Assembly: GCA_013336205.1 (NCBI GenBank)
Contig: JAAXUD010000109.1
Location: forward strand, 1 to 7,800
Reading direction: 5' to 3'
From: Lentimicrobium sp.
Lineage (GTDB): Bacteria; Bacteroidota; Bacteroidia; Bacteroidales; Lentimicrobiaceae
Length of the DNA stretch: 7,800 bases
Shown: positions 1 through 6,286 of the stretch, piece after piece
Position numbering within the stretch: the stretch's first letter is position 1
Layout: the number at the start of each line of letters is the position of its first letter
The notes under the pieces: model-generated
Database searches by the model: none
Seen by the model: the letters and a program-made list of their open reading frames with translations, nothing else
Told to the model about the DNA's origin: nothing
Program-made: the position numbers and the translations under genes

Positions 1-1522
1 CCGGTTCGTTGGCAAGTTTATGAACTGAATTGCCTTCCACAAAGATTGCCCTGTATGGCTTGGTAGGACATGCATATTCGCAGGCACCGCATCCGATACA
101 GATTTTATCATCAACTTCGGGTATAGTCAATGCATCTTTGTATGGCACCATGTTGACAGCCTTTGTCGGGCAATGTTCGGAACATGCGCCACAATCAGTG
201 TTATCCGTATAGACAACACAATTCTCTTTAATAAAATGCGCAATTCCAACCTGTTCGAGCTTTTTCCTGCCCGGCTTCATTAACCTTATCGCATCGGTGG
301 GACAAACCTGGCCACACAGTTCACAATCAAAATTGCAAAAGCCCGCATGGTAATCCATATAGGGTTGCATAAGTCCCTGAAGTCCATACTGCAATAAAGA
401 AGGCTGCAACACCTGAGTAGGGCATACACTTATACATAAATGACAAGCTGTGCAGTTACGGTTAAAGTGGTCATGACTTTCCGAACCCGGGGGAGTAGAA
501 AACAGGGTCCGGTCTTCAGGAATCTCCGTCGGTTTTTCGCCACCTGTAACACGGGTTGCATATGCCTTTAACGTCAAAAAAGCAGTGGAGAATAAGAACA
601 CCTTAATAATTGTTCTGCGGGGATTGTTATTTCCAGGTTTACTTTCAATTACCGGAACAACTGATTCATTCCTGAAAGAAAACAAAACGCCATCCGACGG
701 ACAGGCTCCAAGGCAATTAAAACAACTTACACATCGGGAATAATCAATTGATTTTGTTATTACATCAATGCATTGTGCCTTACAAACTTTACTGCATGAT
801 CCACAGCTATTACAAGCCTGCTTGTCAAGTTTGATTTTAAAGATTGAGAACCGTGAAAATAATCCGAGTAAGGCGCCTACAGGGCAAATGGTGTTACAAT
901 ACAATCTTCCATGAAAGGCAGCCATCCAGCCAAGCAGCAGCATAAAACCAGCGGCAAAGAATATTGATGCAGTATGGAGCCCTTTAAAATCTGTTTTTGG
1001 CAACCAGAACAGATCAATTTTCTCCAGCAGTCCTGCCAATCCGTTACCTCCAAAAAGAAAAACGGGTCTGACAAGGTTTGCCAGAATTCGTCCGAAATTA
1101 CTGAAAGGGTCGAGAAGATTAATTACCAGGGAAGTACCATAAAGCATCGATATGGTTGCAATAGCCAGAATAGAATACCGGAGTATATTCCTGGCCCTGG
1201 CATACCGCAGTGGTCTTTGCTTAAAGAATCGCCGCCTTATCCATGATATTAAATCCTGCAAAGTGCCAAGCGGACAAACACTTGAGCAATATATTCTTCC
1301 GAATAAAAAGGTAAGGATCAGAAAAACAAGGAAACCTGCAGCAACAAGGCTTGCAGACCCGGCAAATTTTATAAAAGAAGGGACAAACTGCGTCCAGGTA
1401 ACTGAGTTAATGAACCATGCCGGAATCCATTGGGCAGGATCCAGAAATATTATTCCTGCGAGTAATATAAAAACAATGGAAACAAATACCCTTAATGACT
1501 TTAACCAGGCTAACCGATGCAT
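1..1522 (-). CDS. Membrane polyferredoxin, NapH-like half fused to NapG-like half (3' end outside window)
   Basis: I translated 507 residues with no stop; the C-terminus lies beyond position 1. Residues about 10-28, 55-77, 112-130 and 188-205 are hydrophobic, as in NapH-type membrane ferredoxins. C79xxxC83P and C209xxxC213P follow segments 2 and 4, as in that family. Residues 237-247 and 264-274 are two CxxCxxCxxxC motifs, a cytoplasmic-type 2[4Fe-4S] ferredoxin. A second half begins at R302-R303 with a hydrophobic stretch ending in AYA (322). It carries four more cluster motifs: C357/360/363/367, C396/400/403/407, C435/444/447/451 and C475/478/481/485. Four clusters after a twin-arginine signal is the NapG/MauM layout, so I infer a NapH-NapG-like fusion moving electrons from quinol across the membrane. 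The start lies one base after the DUF362 stop, so translational coupling is likely. The family call is firm; the partner and substrate are unknown. Confidence 0.9.
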   Translation of the reverse strand, partial: MHRLAWLKSLRVFVSIVFILLAGIIFLDPAQWIPAWFINSVTWTQFVPSFIKFAGSASLVAAGFLVFLILTFLFGRIYCSSVCPLGTLQDLISWIRRRFFKQRPLRYARARNILRYSILAIATISMLYGTSLVINLLDPFSNFGRILANLVRPVFLFGGNGLAGLLEKIDLFWLPKTDFKGLHTASIFFAAGFMLLLGWMAAFHGRLYCNTICPVGALLGLFSRFSIFKIKLDKQACNSCGSCSKVCKAQCIDVITKSIDYSRCVSCFNCLGACPSDGVLFSFRNESVVPVIESKPGNNNPRRTIIKVFLFSTAFLTLKAYATRVTGGEKPTEIPEDRTLFSTPPGSESHDHFNRNCTACHLCISVCPTQVLQPSLLQYGLQGLMQPYMDYHAGFCNFDCELCGQVCPTDAIRLMKPGRKKLEQVGIAHFIKENCVVYTDNTDCGACSEHCPTKAVNMVPYKDALTIPEVDDKICIGCGACEYACPTKPYRAIFVEGNSVHKLANEP

Positions 1523-1523
1523 A

Positions 1524-2441
1524 TCAGATCTTTATCCTGTTGATTGATAGTTTATCGAGTGCCATAGTCCCAATTTTCATTTCATTAGCAATCCGGATGT
1601 GTGGAATATCTTCAGGCTTACTGCCGAAGATGCGGGTGGCGGCCGCATCAGCCGCCACAATGTCTGCTGAAACAATCATCTGCCGCATGGTAATCACGTC
1701 GGATTCAGAAACACCCCGGGGTCCGTTGCGCATCATTACCCTGTATCCGTCGATTACATTGAGGGTTGGCTTGCGCCAGGATGCGAAATCGGCAATGCAT
1801 TGGTGCAAATCGTTCCGATGCCAGTAGCGCCGGTCCCATACAACACCCATGAGGTTCTTCATTGAAAGAGAAATGCTTGCCGAACTATGGTGCTTAAGAA
1901 CAGGAACATTGATAAAGACATCTGAAGAAAGTATCAATTCATGAACTTTGGCTTCTTTCAGCATTTTCCCCTTGGGTATCTGAACGGTTTGGTAATAACC
2001 CTCAGTATTCCCGGGAACTAATTTACCACCGGCATCTTTAACGGCTTTCTCTATCCCACTATTCTTATAACACAAATTCCAGGCATCGCATGTATTATCA
2101 AATACATATACCTCAGATGCACCTGCATTAAGGCAATGTTTGACAATGCGACCTACCAGTTTAGGGTTGGTATTGCCCGCTCTTTCGGGGGTAACATCCC
2201 AACCGATATTTGGTTTTACCACGACTTTCTGACCTTTCTTAACAAACCTGGTCATTCCACCCAGGGAGGCAATAGCCTTGTCGAACATTACTTCCGGTTC
2301 GCCATCACGCACAGCTACAAGGTCGTATAATGACATACCAGGCATCGCGGCTGCCAACTGTTCGAAATTTGCAAAACTTCCGGCAGTTCCTGCAACCAGG
2401 CCGGCAGTCACACTTTTCACTAAAAAATCACGTCTTCTCAT
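1524..2441 (-). CDS. DUF362 domain protein with Tat signal
   Basis: A 305-residue protein. It opens with RRRDF (2-6) followed by a small-residue hydrophobic stretch to about residue 32, a clear twin-arginine (Tat) signal for export of a folded, cofactor-bearing protein. The rest matches the DUF362 family: VVVKPN at 73-78, VFDNT at 113-117, NVPVLKHH at 178-185, MKNLMGVV at 194-201 and a C-terminal segment rich in AADAAA near 263-268. No ferredoxin-type cysteine motif is present; its four cysteines (103, 118, 124, 215) are scattered. DUF362 proteins are often found beside or fused to 4Fe-4S domains, and here the next gene down is a polyferredoxin that starts one base after this stop. I infer that this is the exported partner of that electron carrier. 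The reaction catalysed is not known. No Shine-Dalgarno sequence is visible before the ATG. Confidence 0.9.
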   Translation of the reverse strand: MRRRDFLVKSVTAGLVAGTAGSFANFEQLAAAMPGMSLYDLVAVRDGEPEVMFDKAIASLGGMTRFVKKGQKVVVKPNIGWDVTPERAGNTNPKLVGRIVKHCLNAGASEVYVFDNTCDAWNLCYKNSGIEKAVKDAGGKLVPGNTEGYYQTVQIPKGKMLKEAKVHELILSSDVFINVPVLKHHSSASISLSMKNLMGVVWDRRYWHRNDLHQCIADFASWRKPTLNVIDGYRVMMRNGPRGVSESDVITMRQMIVSADIVAADAAATRIFGSKPEDIPHIRIANEMKIGTMALDKLSINRIKI

Positions 2442-2579
2442 CCGATTTGAGTCTTAGGTTATTTACTAAGGCTGAAAAAAACTTCCTGATGTACCAATTA
2501 AAATCAAAACGTAAAATTAATTATTACAATGAATTATCAGAATATTCCTTTTATAAAAGTTGATTTTTAAACAAAAAAC

Positions 2580-2587
2580 TATCTTTG
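2580..2587 (+). promoter_or_regulatory. Predicted Bacteroidota -7 promoter element (TATCTTTG)
   Basis: TATCTTTG matches the Bacteroidota consensus TAnnTTTG at every fixed base. A weak -33-like GTTGA begins at 2559, about 17 bases upstream of the element. It lies 56-89 bases before the two possible starts of the plus-strand membrane gene, and so is the likely promoter of that gene. This is a prediction from sequence only. Confidence 0.5.
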
Positions 2588-2675
2588 TATTATCCAAATT
2601 GAACGATTCGAAAAAGAAACCCGCTCAATCTGAGTAAAGTTAATGGCAATTTTCAAAAGTGAAACAGGAAAAATT

Positions 2676-3179
2676 ATGAGAACAGCAACCTTAACAAAAC
2701 CCGTTTTTATAAATAGCATAATTATAAATTCAATCGCTGTTGTACTTATCTATTTCATACCGGCATTATCGCATCTGCTAAACTTCCCACTCTATCTTAT
2801 TGAACCTATGCGCCTTATGCTTGTCATTGCGATGGTTCACAGCAATAAACAGAATGCTTTTCTGCTGGCATTGACGTTGCCGTTGTTTTCTTTTGCAATT
2901 TCAGCGCATCCGGTTTTTTATAAAATGTTGCTTATTTCAGCAGAATTAACCCTGAATGTATGGTTGTATTACGCGCTGCTTAAGACCTTTAAGAATAATT
3001 TCACCGCCTTGCTTTCAAGTATATTGATCAGTAAAGTTGCTTATTATATTTTGAAAGCGGTTTTAATCTACACGCTGTTGCTTGAGCCAGGACTATTTTC
3101 TACTCCGGTCTGGATTCAACTACTCACTTCGCTGGTGTTCAGTGCGTATGCCTTTGTTATCTTACGCAGGAAGAACTAA
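2676..3179 (+). CDS. Small integral membrane protein, ECF transporter S-component-like
   Basis: The chosen start gives 167 residues with five or six membrane segments (about 11-30, 38-54, 59-76, 82-103, 110-135, 146-163) and a short basic tail, RRKN. The middle has the pattern seen in small substrate-binding (S) components of ECF vitamin transporters in this phylum: LPLFSFAISAHP (68-79), then an acidic helix with E90 and a final GR/SK-like helix. The resemblance is from memory of the family and is moderate; an unassigned membrane protein is the alternative. No ECF ATPase or T component is in the window. S components commonly stand alone and share an energising module encoded elsewhere. I chose 2676 because AGGAA ends five bases before it, a good ribosome site. 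An in-frame ATG at 2643 would add 11 polar residues but has no such site. Confidence 0.7.
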   Translation: MRTATLTKPVFINSIIINSIAVVLIYFIPALSHLLNFPLYLIEPMRLMLVIAMVHSNKQNAFLLALTLPLFSFAISAHPVFYKMLLISAELTLNVWLYYALLKTFKNNFTALLSSILISKVAYYILKAVLIYTLLLEPGLFSTPVWIQLLTSLVFSAYAFVILRRKN

Positions 3180-3183
3180 GGGA

Positions 3184-3232
3184 AAGTAAAAAGTCTAAAG
3201 TCTAAAGTAAAAAGTCTAAAGTAAAAAGTAAT
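3184..3232 (+). repeat. Heptamer tandem repeat, 7 units (AAGTAAA / AAGTCTA)
   Basis: Seven uninterrupted 7-bp units run in the order AAGTAAA, AAGTCTA, AAGTCTA, AAGTAAA, AAGTCTA, AAGTAAA, AAGTAAT. Further units sit at 3267-3287 (three, the middle one AAGTGAA), 3322-3335 (two AAGTCTA) and 3402-3408 (one). All lie in the spacer between two convergent genes and begin five bases after the upstream stop codon. Slippage of a short repeat is the simplest origin. Two alternating unit types suggest that a 14-bp or longer unit has also duplicated. Confidence 0.9.
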
Positions 3233-3263
3233 AAGGCTTTCAGTTTGAAATAGCCTGGCGGGG
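3233..3263 (-). terminator. 31-bp repeat unit 1, weak hairpin followed by T-rich tract
   Basis: First of three gap-free 31-bp copies. GGCT (3235-3238) pairs with AGCC (3252-3255) over a 13-base loop. Read on the minus strand, the stem is followed by a broken T tract supplied by the heptamer repeat, so it resembles a weak intrinsic terminator for leftward transcription. A four-pair stem is short, so the terminator role is tentative; the repeat itself is clear. Confidence 0.45.
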
Positions 3264-3287
3264 AAAAAGTAAAAAGTGAAAAGTAAA

Positions 3288-3318
3288 AAGACTTTCTTTT
3301 TGTCGAAGTCAGGTAGGT
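3288..3318 (-). terminator. 31-bp repeat unit 2, weak hairpin followed by T-rich tract
   Basis: Second 31-bp copy. GACTT (3290-3294) pairs with AAGTC (3306-3310), five pairs around an 11-base loop. On the minus strand the stem runs straight into TTTTTACTTTT, the best terminator-like arrangement of the three. It shares AAG, CTTTC, TTTG, AG.C and the trailing GG with the other copies at the same positions. Confidence 0.45.
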
Positions 3319-3349
3319 AAAAAGTCTAAAGTCTAAAGCGATGAGCTGA

Positions 3350-3385
3350 GCCTGTCTGCATGGTTGCGCTTGCAATCAGGCAGGC
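3350..3385. repeat. Strong imperfect hairpin inside the repeat region
   Basis: GCCTGTCTG (3350-3358) pairs with CAGGCAGGC (3377-3385), nine pairs including one G-T. Inside it, TTGC (3364-3367) pairs with GCAA (3372-3375) around a GCTT tetraloop. This is the most stable fold I can see in the spacer. It is followed by CGCAGTC, shared with repeat unit 3, so it may be a derived copy of the same family with an insertion. It is GC-richer than its surroundings and has no T tract directly after either arm. Confidence 0.6.
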
Positions 3386-3408
3386 GCAGTCGAAGCTTAA
3401 AAAGTAAA

Positions 3409-3439
3409 AAGACTTTCTGTTTGACGCAGTCAGGCGGGC
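3409..3439 (-). terminator. 31-bp repeat unit 3, weak hairpin followed by T-rich tract
   Basis: Third 31-bp copy, the one nearest the response regulator stop at 3472. GACT (3411-3414) pairs with AGTC (3428-3431) over a 13-base loop, and on the minus strand TTTTTACTTTTT follows at once. Its position about 30 bases after the regulator gene makes it a plausible terminator for that gene, although the stem is only four pairs. Confidence 0.45.
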
Positions 3440-3471
3440 TATATAAAAGCAAGCAGGCAAACACACAAGTA

Positions 3472-3864
3472 TCAGTGAGACCTTGCAGATAAATATTCTG
3501 TAATTTTCATTAATAACGTTTCATATTGGAATGGTTTCAGCAGGTAATCGATGCAGCCGGCTTCTGCAAGTTTTTCTTCCAGATCATCAGTAATATATGC
3601 TGTTAAAGCAATGACAGGTATATCAGGCCTATAGCTTTTTATGATTTTGGTTGCTTCAAAGCCATTCATATCAGGCATACTAATATCCATCAGCACAATG
3701 CCGATATCATTGTTTGATTTACAATATTCAACGGCCTCAATCCCGTTTTTTGCATGTAAAACCTTGTTGAAGTTTCTACCAACAGTTGCCTCCAGCACAT
3801 AAAAGTTTGAGAAAATATCTTCTGTAATAAGAAGTGTCTGTTTAAACTTTACATCAGTATACAT
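3472..3864 (-). CDS. Single-domain response regulator (receiver only)
   Basis: A 130-residue CheY-like receiver with no output domain. The acidic pocket is E15-D16, the phospho-acceptor is D60 in the MDISMPDMNG motif, the switch threonine is T88 in ALTAY, and the conserved lysine is K110 in LLKPF, so all phosphotransfer residues are present. The sequence style (MDISMPDMNG, ALTAY) is that of receivers detached from hybrid sensor kinases. It would relay a signal by protein-protein contact or accept phosphate in a phosphorelay. No kinase or phosphotransfer gene is within the window, so its partner is unknown. It is transcribed alone: a -7 match lies about 110 bases upstream and terminator-like repeats lie just downstream. 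Confidence 0.93.
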   Translation of the reverse strand: MYTDVKFKQTLLITEDIFSNFYVLEATVGRNFNKVLHAKNGIEAVEYCKSNNDIGIVLMDISMPDMNGFEATKIIKSYRPDIPVIALTAYITDDLEEKLAEAGCIDYLLKPFQYETLLMKITEYLSARSH

Positions 3865-3929
3865 AATAAATATCTATAAATCAACTTACAAGGGGTTAAT
3901 TACCAAGAGAATAGCAATACAACAGGGAT

Positions 3930-3941
3930 TTTACCGGTAAA
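3930..3941. promoter_or_regulatory. 12-bp perfect palindrome (TTTACCGGTAAA)
   Basis: A perfect inverted repeat centred between 3935 and 3936. It falls in the predicted untranslated leader of the response regulator gene, about 66 bases before its ATG. The size and symmetry suit a dimeric regulator's operator, or a small leader hairpin. No second copy is seen in the window, so a chance palindrome is possible. Confidence 0.3.
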
Positions 3942-3976
3942 TTATTTAATTGAAGCAAAGGATAATATTAACTAAT

Positions 3977-3984
3977 CAAAAATA
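3977..3984 (-). promoter_or_regulatory. Predicted Bacteroidota -7 element (TATTTTTG) for the response regulator
   Basis: Read on the minus strand, TATTTTTG fits TAnnTTTG fully. It lies in the 143-base gap between the EamA stop and the response regulator start, which would give a leader of roughly 105 bases. I see no good -33 TTTG at the usual distance, and the region is AT-rich, so chance is a real alternative. Confidence 0.35.
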
Positions 3985-4007
3985 TGAAAAAATCAGTTGA
4001 CTAAAAA

Positions 4008-4949
4008 TTATTCTGATTTTAATTCAGTTACGGTTTCTGCTTTCCCACCCAGGCTTAACCTGACTATGGCAACCAGCATAACAGCAGCGCTGAACCACTG
4101 AACAGGAGTCAGTATCTTTCCATGAAAAAAATAGTCGAACATAATAGCAGAAAGCGGGAAGAAAAGTTCGCAAATTGTGGCAACCATTGCTTTAACTTTT
4201 CCCAAACCATAATAATAAAGGAATATGGCACCGGATCCGGTTGTAAATGTTATCAATAAGATAATCAGCCAGTTGTTCGGGGTAGCCGCTCTTATACCAT
4301 ATAGGGCTCCTGAAAAAATTACATAAACCAACATAATAAGGGTGGTAAAACCATAGCGAAAAAATGTAGCCGCCTGAAATGAAATGCGATGAAGAACGCC
4401 TTTTCCCAGCACTGTAGCAGATCCGAATGCGAAAGCTGCGAATAAAGAATAGGCTGCTGCTGTAGCTGTTTTGGATCCTGTCTGAAAATCAGGTAAACGA
4501 AAGCCAAAAGTCAGAAAATAACCTGCAACAATCGCAACACCGGCCCAAAGCAAAAAGTTCTTTTTTAATTTCTCATGTAAAAGCAAAGCAGCCAATGAAA
4601 TAGCAAATAATGGCTGAAGCTTTTGCAATAAAACAACAATGGTAAGATCGCGGAATTCGACAAGAAAAAGAGCGCGTACAATAGCCATAGTTCCAAGTGC
4701 ACCGCCCATTAATGCGACCAATATAATATACAAAATCTCTTTCCTGGTAAAACTTTTGATTAATCTGTATTCTTTATAGAGAAACAGGTTCATAATCAAA
4801 AACGGGAGCGCATGGAGAATAAAAACGACTAAACCCACATCGAGATTGTAGAGTCTGGGCGTGAGGACAATTCCATCGAGTCCCCAAAGCATGGCAGAAA
4901 TGGAAATTGCAACAGCGCCCGATATCAGCGAAAGTTTGGATTTTGTCAT
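4008..4949 (-). CDS. EamA/DMT family transporter
   Basis: A 313-residue protein of the drug/metabolite transporter type, with ten predicted membrane segments (about 8-28, 37-57, 71-95, 103-125, 133-150, 163-183, 194-214, 226-247, 252-273, 283-300) in two EamA repeats. The first repeat shows the usual AxxxWG-like opening (MLWGLDG, 20-26) and the family's LQPLFAISLAALLLHEKL segment (111-128), where the glutamate of HEKL is typical. The second repeat ends with FFPLSAIMFDYFFHGK (263-278), the equivalent region. The length is normal. Members export or import small metabolites such as amino acids or nucleobases; the substrate cannot be read from sequence. It is 106 bases downstream of the SRPBCC gene and has its own -7 match, so it may be transcribed separately. 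Confidence 0.93.
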   Translation of the reverse strand: MTKSKLSLISGAVAISISAMLWGLDGIVLTPRLYNLDVGLVVFILHALPFLIMNLFLYKEYRLIKSFTRKEILYIILVALMGGALGTMAIVRALFLVEFRDLTIVVLLQKLQPLFAISLAALLLHEKLKKNFLLWAGVAIVAGYFLTFGFRLPDFQTGSKTATAAAYSLFAAFAFGSATVLGKGVLHRISFQAATFFRYGFTTLIMLVYVIFSGALYGIRAATPNNWLIILLITFTTGSGAIFLYYYGLGKVKAMVATICELFFPLSAIMFDYFFHGKILTPVQWFSAAVMLVAIVRLSLGGKAETVTELKSE

Positions 4950-4980
4950 TTTCTGGCGAGGTAGTTTCGTTGGAGGAGTG

Positions 4981-4988
4981 CAAAGCTA
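4981..4988 (-). promoter_or_regulatory. Predicted Bacteroidota -7 element (TAGCTTTG) for the EamA gene
   Basis: TAGCTTTG on the minus strand fits TAnnTTTG exactly and sits 31 bases before the EamA start, giving a short leader. TTGG at 5002-4999 is too close to serve as an ideal -33 box. Promoter use therefore rests mainly on the -7 element and its position. Confidence 0.45.
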
Positions 4989-5055
4989 TAAAATATATCC
5001 AATGAAAAATGATCAGGCAAGCAGAACATATAATAAGAAGGCAGAACCAGGTTCC

Positions 5056-5517
5056 TTATTCTGAACCTTTCCAGACTTCCCTGATAACTTTACGGCGAAA
5101 CTCAAAAATTCGTTCAACACGCTTTCTGACAATCCCAAAGCTTAATAATTCACCTAACTTCCCAAAAGGCAATTCATAGTTTACTATATCATGCATTTCA
5201 ATTCCACCGGGCACTTCTCTGAAAAAATGCTGGTGATGCCAAAGCCTGAAAGGACCTTTTATCTGGGTATCTACAAAATATGAACCTTCCTTCACCTGTG
5301 TAATTTCAGTAATCCAATCGAGCGGTATGTTGAACAGCGGCCTTACTTTATAGCGGATTATCAGACCCTGATACATCGGAGGCACAGGATCGGGGAAGTA
5401 AATACGAAAATCCATGTCGGGCGGGGTGATCAAGGACAAATTTGAAGGTTTGGAAAAAAAGCTCCAGCATTCCTGTGGCGAAGCTTTAACAAATTGAGTG
5501 GTTTGAAATACAGGCAT
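5056..5517 (-). CDS. SRPBCC family ligand-binding protein
   Basis: A 153-residue soluble protein with no signal peptide, of the size of one START/Bet v1-like (SRPBCC) domain. Visible family features are an N-terminal strand then a helix (PQECWSFFSKPSNLSLITPP, 14-33), the central GPFRLWHHQHFF segment (88-99), MHDIVNYELPFG (108-119) and the long C-terminal helix with RVERIFEFRRKVI (133-145). These match the small ligand-binding SRPBCC proteins grouped with cyclase/dehydrase-like domains. The fold makes a deep hydrophobic pocket; the ligand is unknown. It begins 11 bases after the DoxX stop, so the two are almost certainly co-transcribed, with the DoxX gene first. Its start has no Shine-Dalgarno sequence but an A-rich leader, as is common in this phylum. 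Confidence 0.88.
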   Translation of the reverse strand: MPVFQTTQFVKASPQECWSFFSKPSNLSLITPPDMDFRIYFPDPVPPMYQGLIIRYKVRPLFNIPLDWITEITQVKEGSYFVDTQIKGPFRLWHHQHFFREVPGGIEMHDIVNYELPFGKLGELLSFGIVRKRVERIFEFRRKVIREVWKGSE

Positions 5518-5528
5518 TTTTTGAGGTA

Positions 5529-6017
5529 TTAATTTAGTTTATCTGGCTGTGAAATTAACCTACCGCCTCTTACTGTCGACCCGATAACGATACCGGAGGC
5601 AATAATGACCAGGTTCTTGAATATATATTGCCCCTCAAGGGTCGGGACAAATGGGAAGTGCTTAAACGTAATTTCCGGAAAAAGCAAAAGCGGTGTGAGG
5701 GTGCCCAACATTTGCAGAAAAAGCAATAATAATGTTTCCCGCAAAAAAAGCCCTGAAAGAAGCCCCAATCCGATCAAAGTCTCCCAGGTGGCAAGTATAA
5801 ACATAGCTAAACGACCGTTTATCAGACCAAAGGATAATTTTTCAATGGTTACAGAAGCAATATTTTCGGCAGAACTAACCTCCGGAAAGAACTTCAGCAC
5901 CCCGTACCAGACAAATATCAGCCCAATACTAAGCCTGAGGATATATATACCATTTTCAGCCATCCAGTTTGTAATTTTAAAATCCACGTTTTCAAAACGG
6001 CTATTTTTCGACTTCAT
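5529..6017 (-). CDS. DoxX family membrane protein
   Basis: From the chosen start, 162 residues with four membrane segments (about 24-43, 68-90, 94-114, 131-148). Family marks are RLSIGLIFVWYGVLKFFPE (28-46), ATWETLIGLGLLSG (76-89) and the last helix ending in IGSTVRGG (145-152). The family is broad (DoxX/DUF417-like); members are linked to quinone- or thiol-related redox and stress responses, but no single activity is assigned. The reading frame stays open to an ATG at 6080. I prefer the ATG at 6017 because the added 21 residues (MLIHKHTFVWR...) look unlike the family and fall in AT-rich intergenic sequence. It is the first gene of a pair with the SRPBCC gene. Confidence 0.87.
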   Translation of the reverse strand: MKSKNSRFENVDFKITNWMAENGIYILRLSIGLIFVWYGVLKFFPEVSSAENIASVTIEKLSFGLINGRLAMFILATWETLIGLGLLSGLFLRETLLLLFLQMLGTLTPLLLFPEITFKHFPFVPTLEGQYIFKNLVIIASGIVIGSTVRGGRLISQPDKLN

Positions 6018-6286
6018 TTTTGCTAATATTTGAGTAAATATATAAACACGCCAGACGAAGGTATGTTTATGAATTAACAATTTTGTCTAAACAAATATTT
6101 TAACATTTATTTAACATTTTCTTTTTAGATACTTTAATAACTGTATTTCAATTAGTTATAATTAAAAACAAAATAGAAAGATATATTTTGTTTACTCTTT
6201 ACCTCTTTTCGTTAAACATTCTTTTAAATTTATCGTTAATAATGTCACCAATAAACTAAATCATATTAACCGTAAATTTTAAAATC
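6018..6286. other. AT-rich divergent intergenic region
   Basis: This spacer separates the leftward DoxX gene from the rightward DUF4397 gene and must hold both promoters. It is very AT-rich and contains a short direct repeat (TTTAACATTTA then TTTAACATTTT near 6099-6120). No exact TAnnTTTG match is present in either direction. Near matches are TATATTTA on the minus strand (6042-6035) for DoxX and TAAATTTA on the plus strand (6225-6232) for the DUF4397 gene. I see no RNA gene or open frame of note here. Confidence 0.6.

Noticed and set aside
877..1074. Minus-strand 65-codon frame with CSGC-like cysteines
   Set aside because: It is a shifted frame inside the polyferredoxin gene. The main frame is continuous and carries the ordered cluster motifs.
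1152..1547. Plus-strand open frame of 131 codons, and neighbouring frames at 974-1246 and 1495-1827
   Set aside because: All are antisense to the polyferredoxin or DUF362 genes, which show strong family motifs in the minus frame. The antisense products look random.
2505..2513. TACGTTTTG as a -7 element for the DUF362 operon
   Set aside because: It has three bases instead of two between TA and TTTG, and no TTTG lies at the right distance upstream, so I do not call it as a promoter.
3181..3446. Possible CRISPR array
   Set aside because: The repeats are 7 or 31 bp, with irregular spacing and low-complexity material between them; there are no unique equal-length spacers and no cas gene.
5605..6033. 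Plus-strand open frame of 142 codons
   Set aside because: It lies antisense within the DoxX gene, whose protein has clear family motifs. The antisense product has no recognisable domain or export signal.
6018..6080. N-terminal extension of the DoxX gene to an ATG at 6080
   Set aside because: The extra 21 residues do not resemble the family's start and lie in AT-rich spacer; the ATG at 6017 gives a normal DoxX length.
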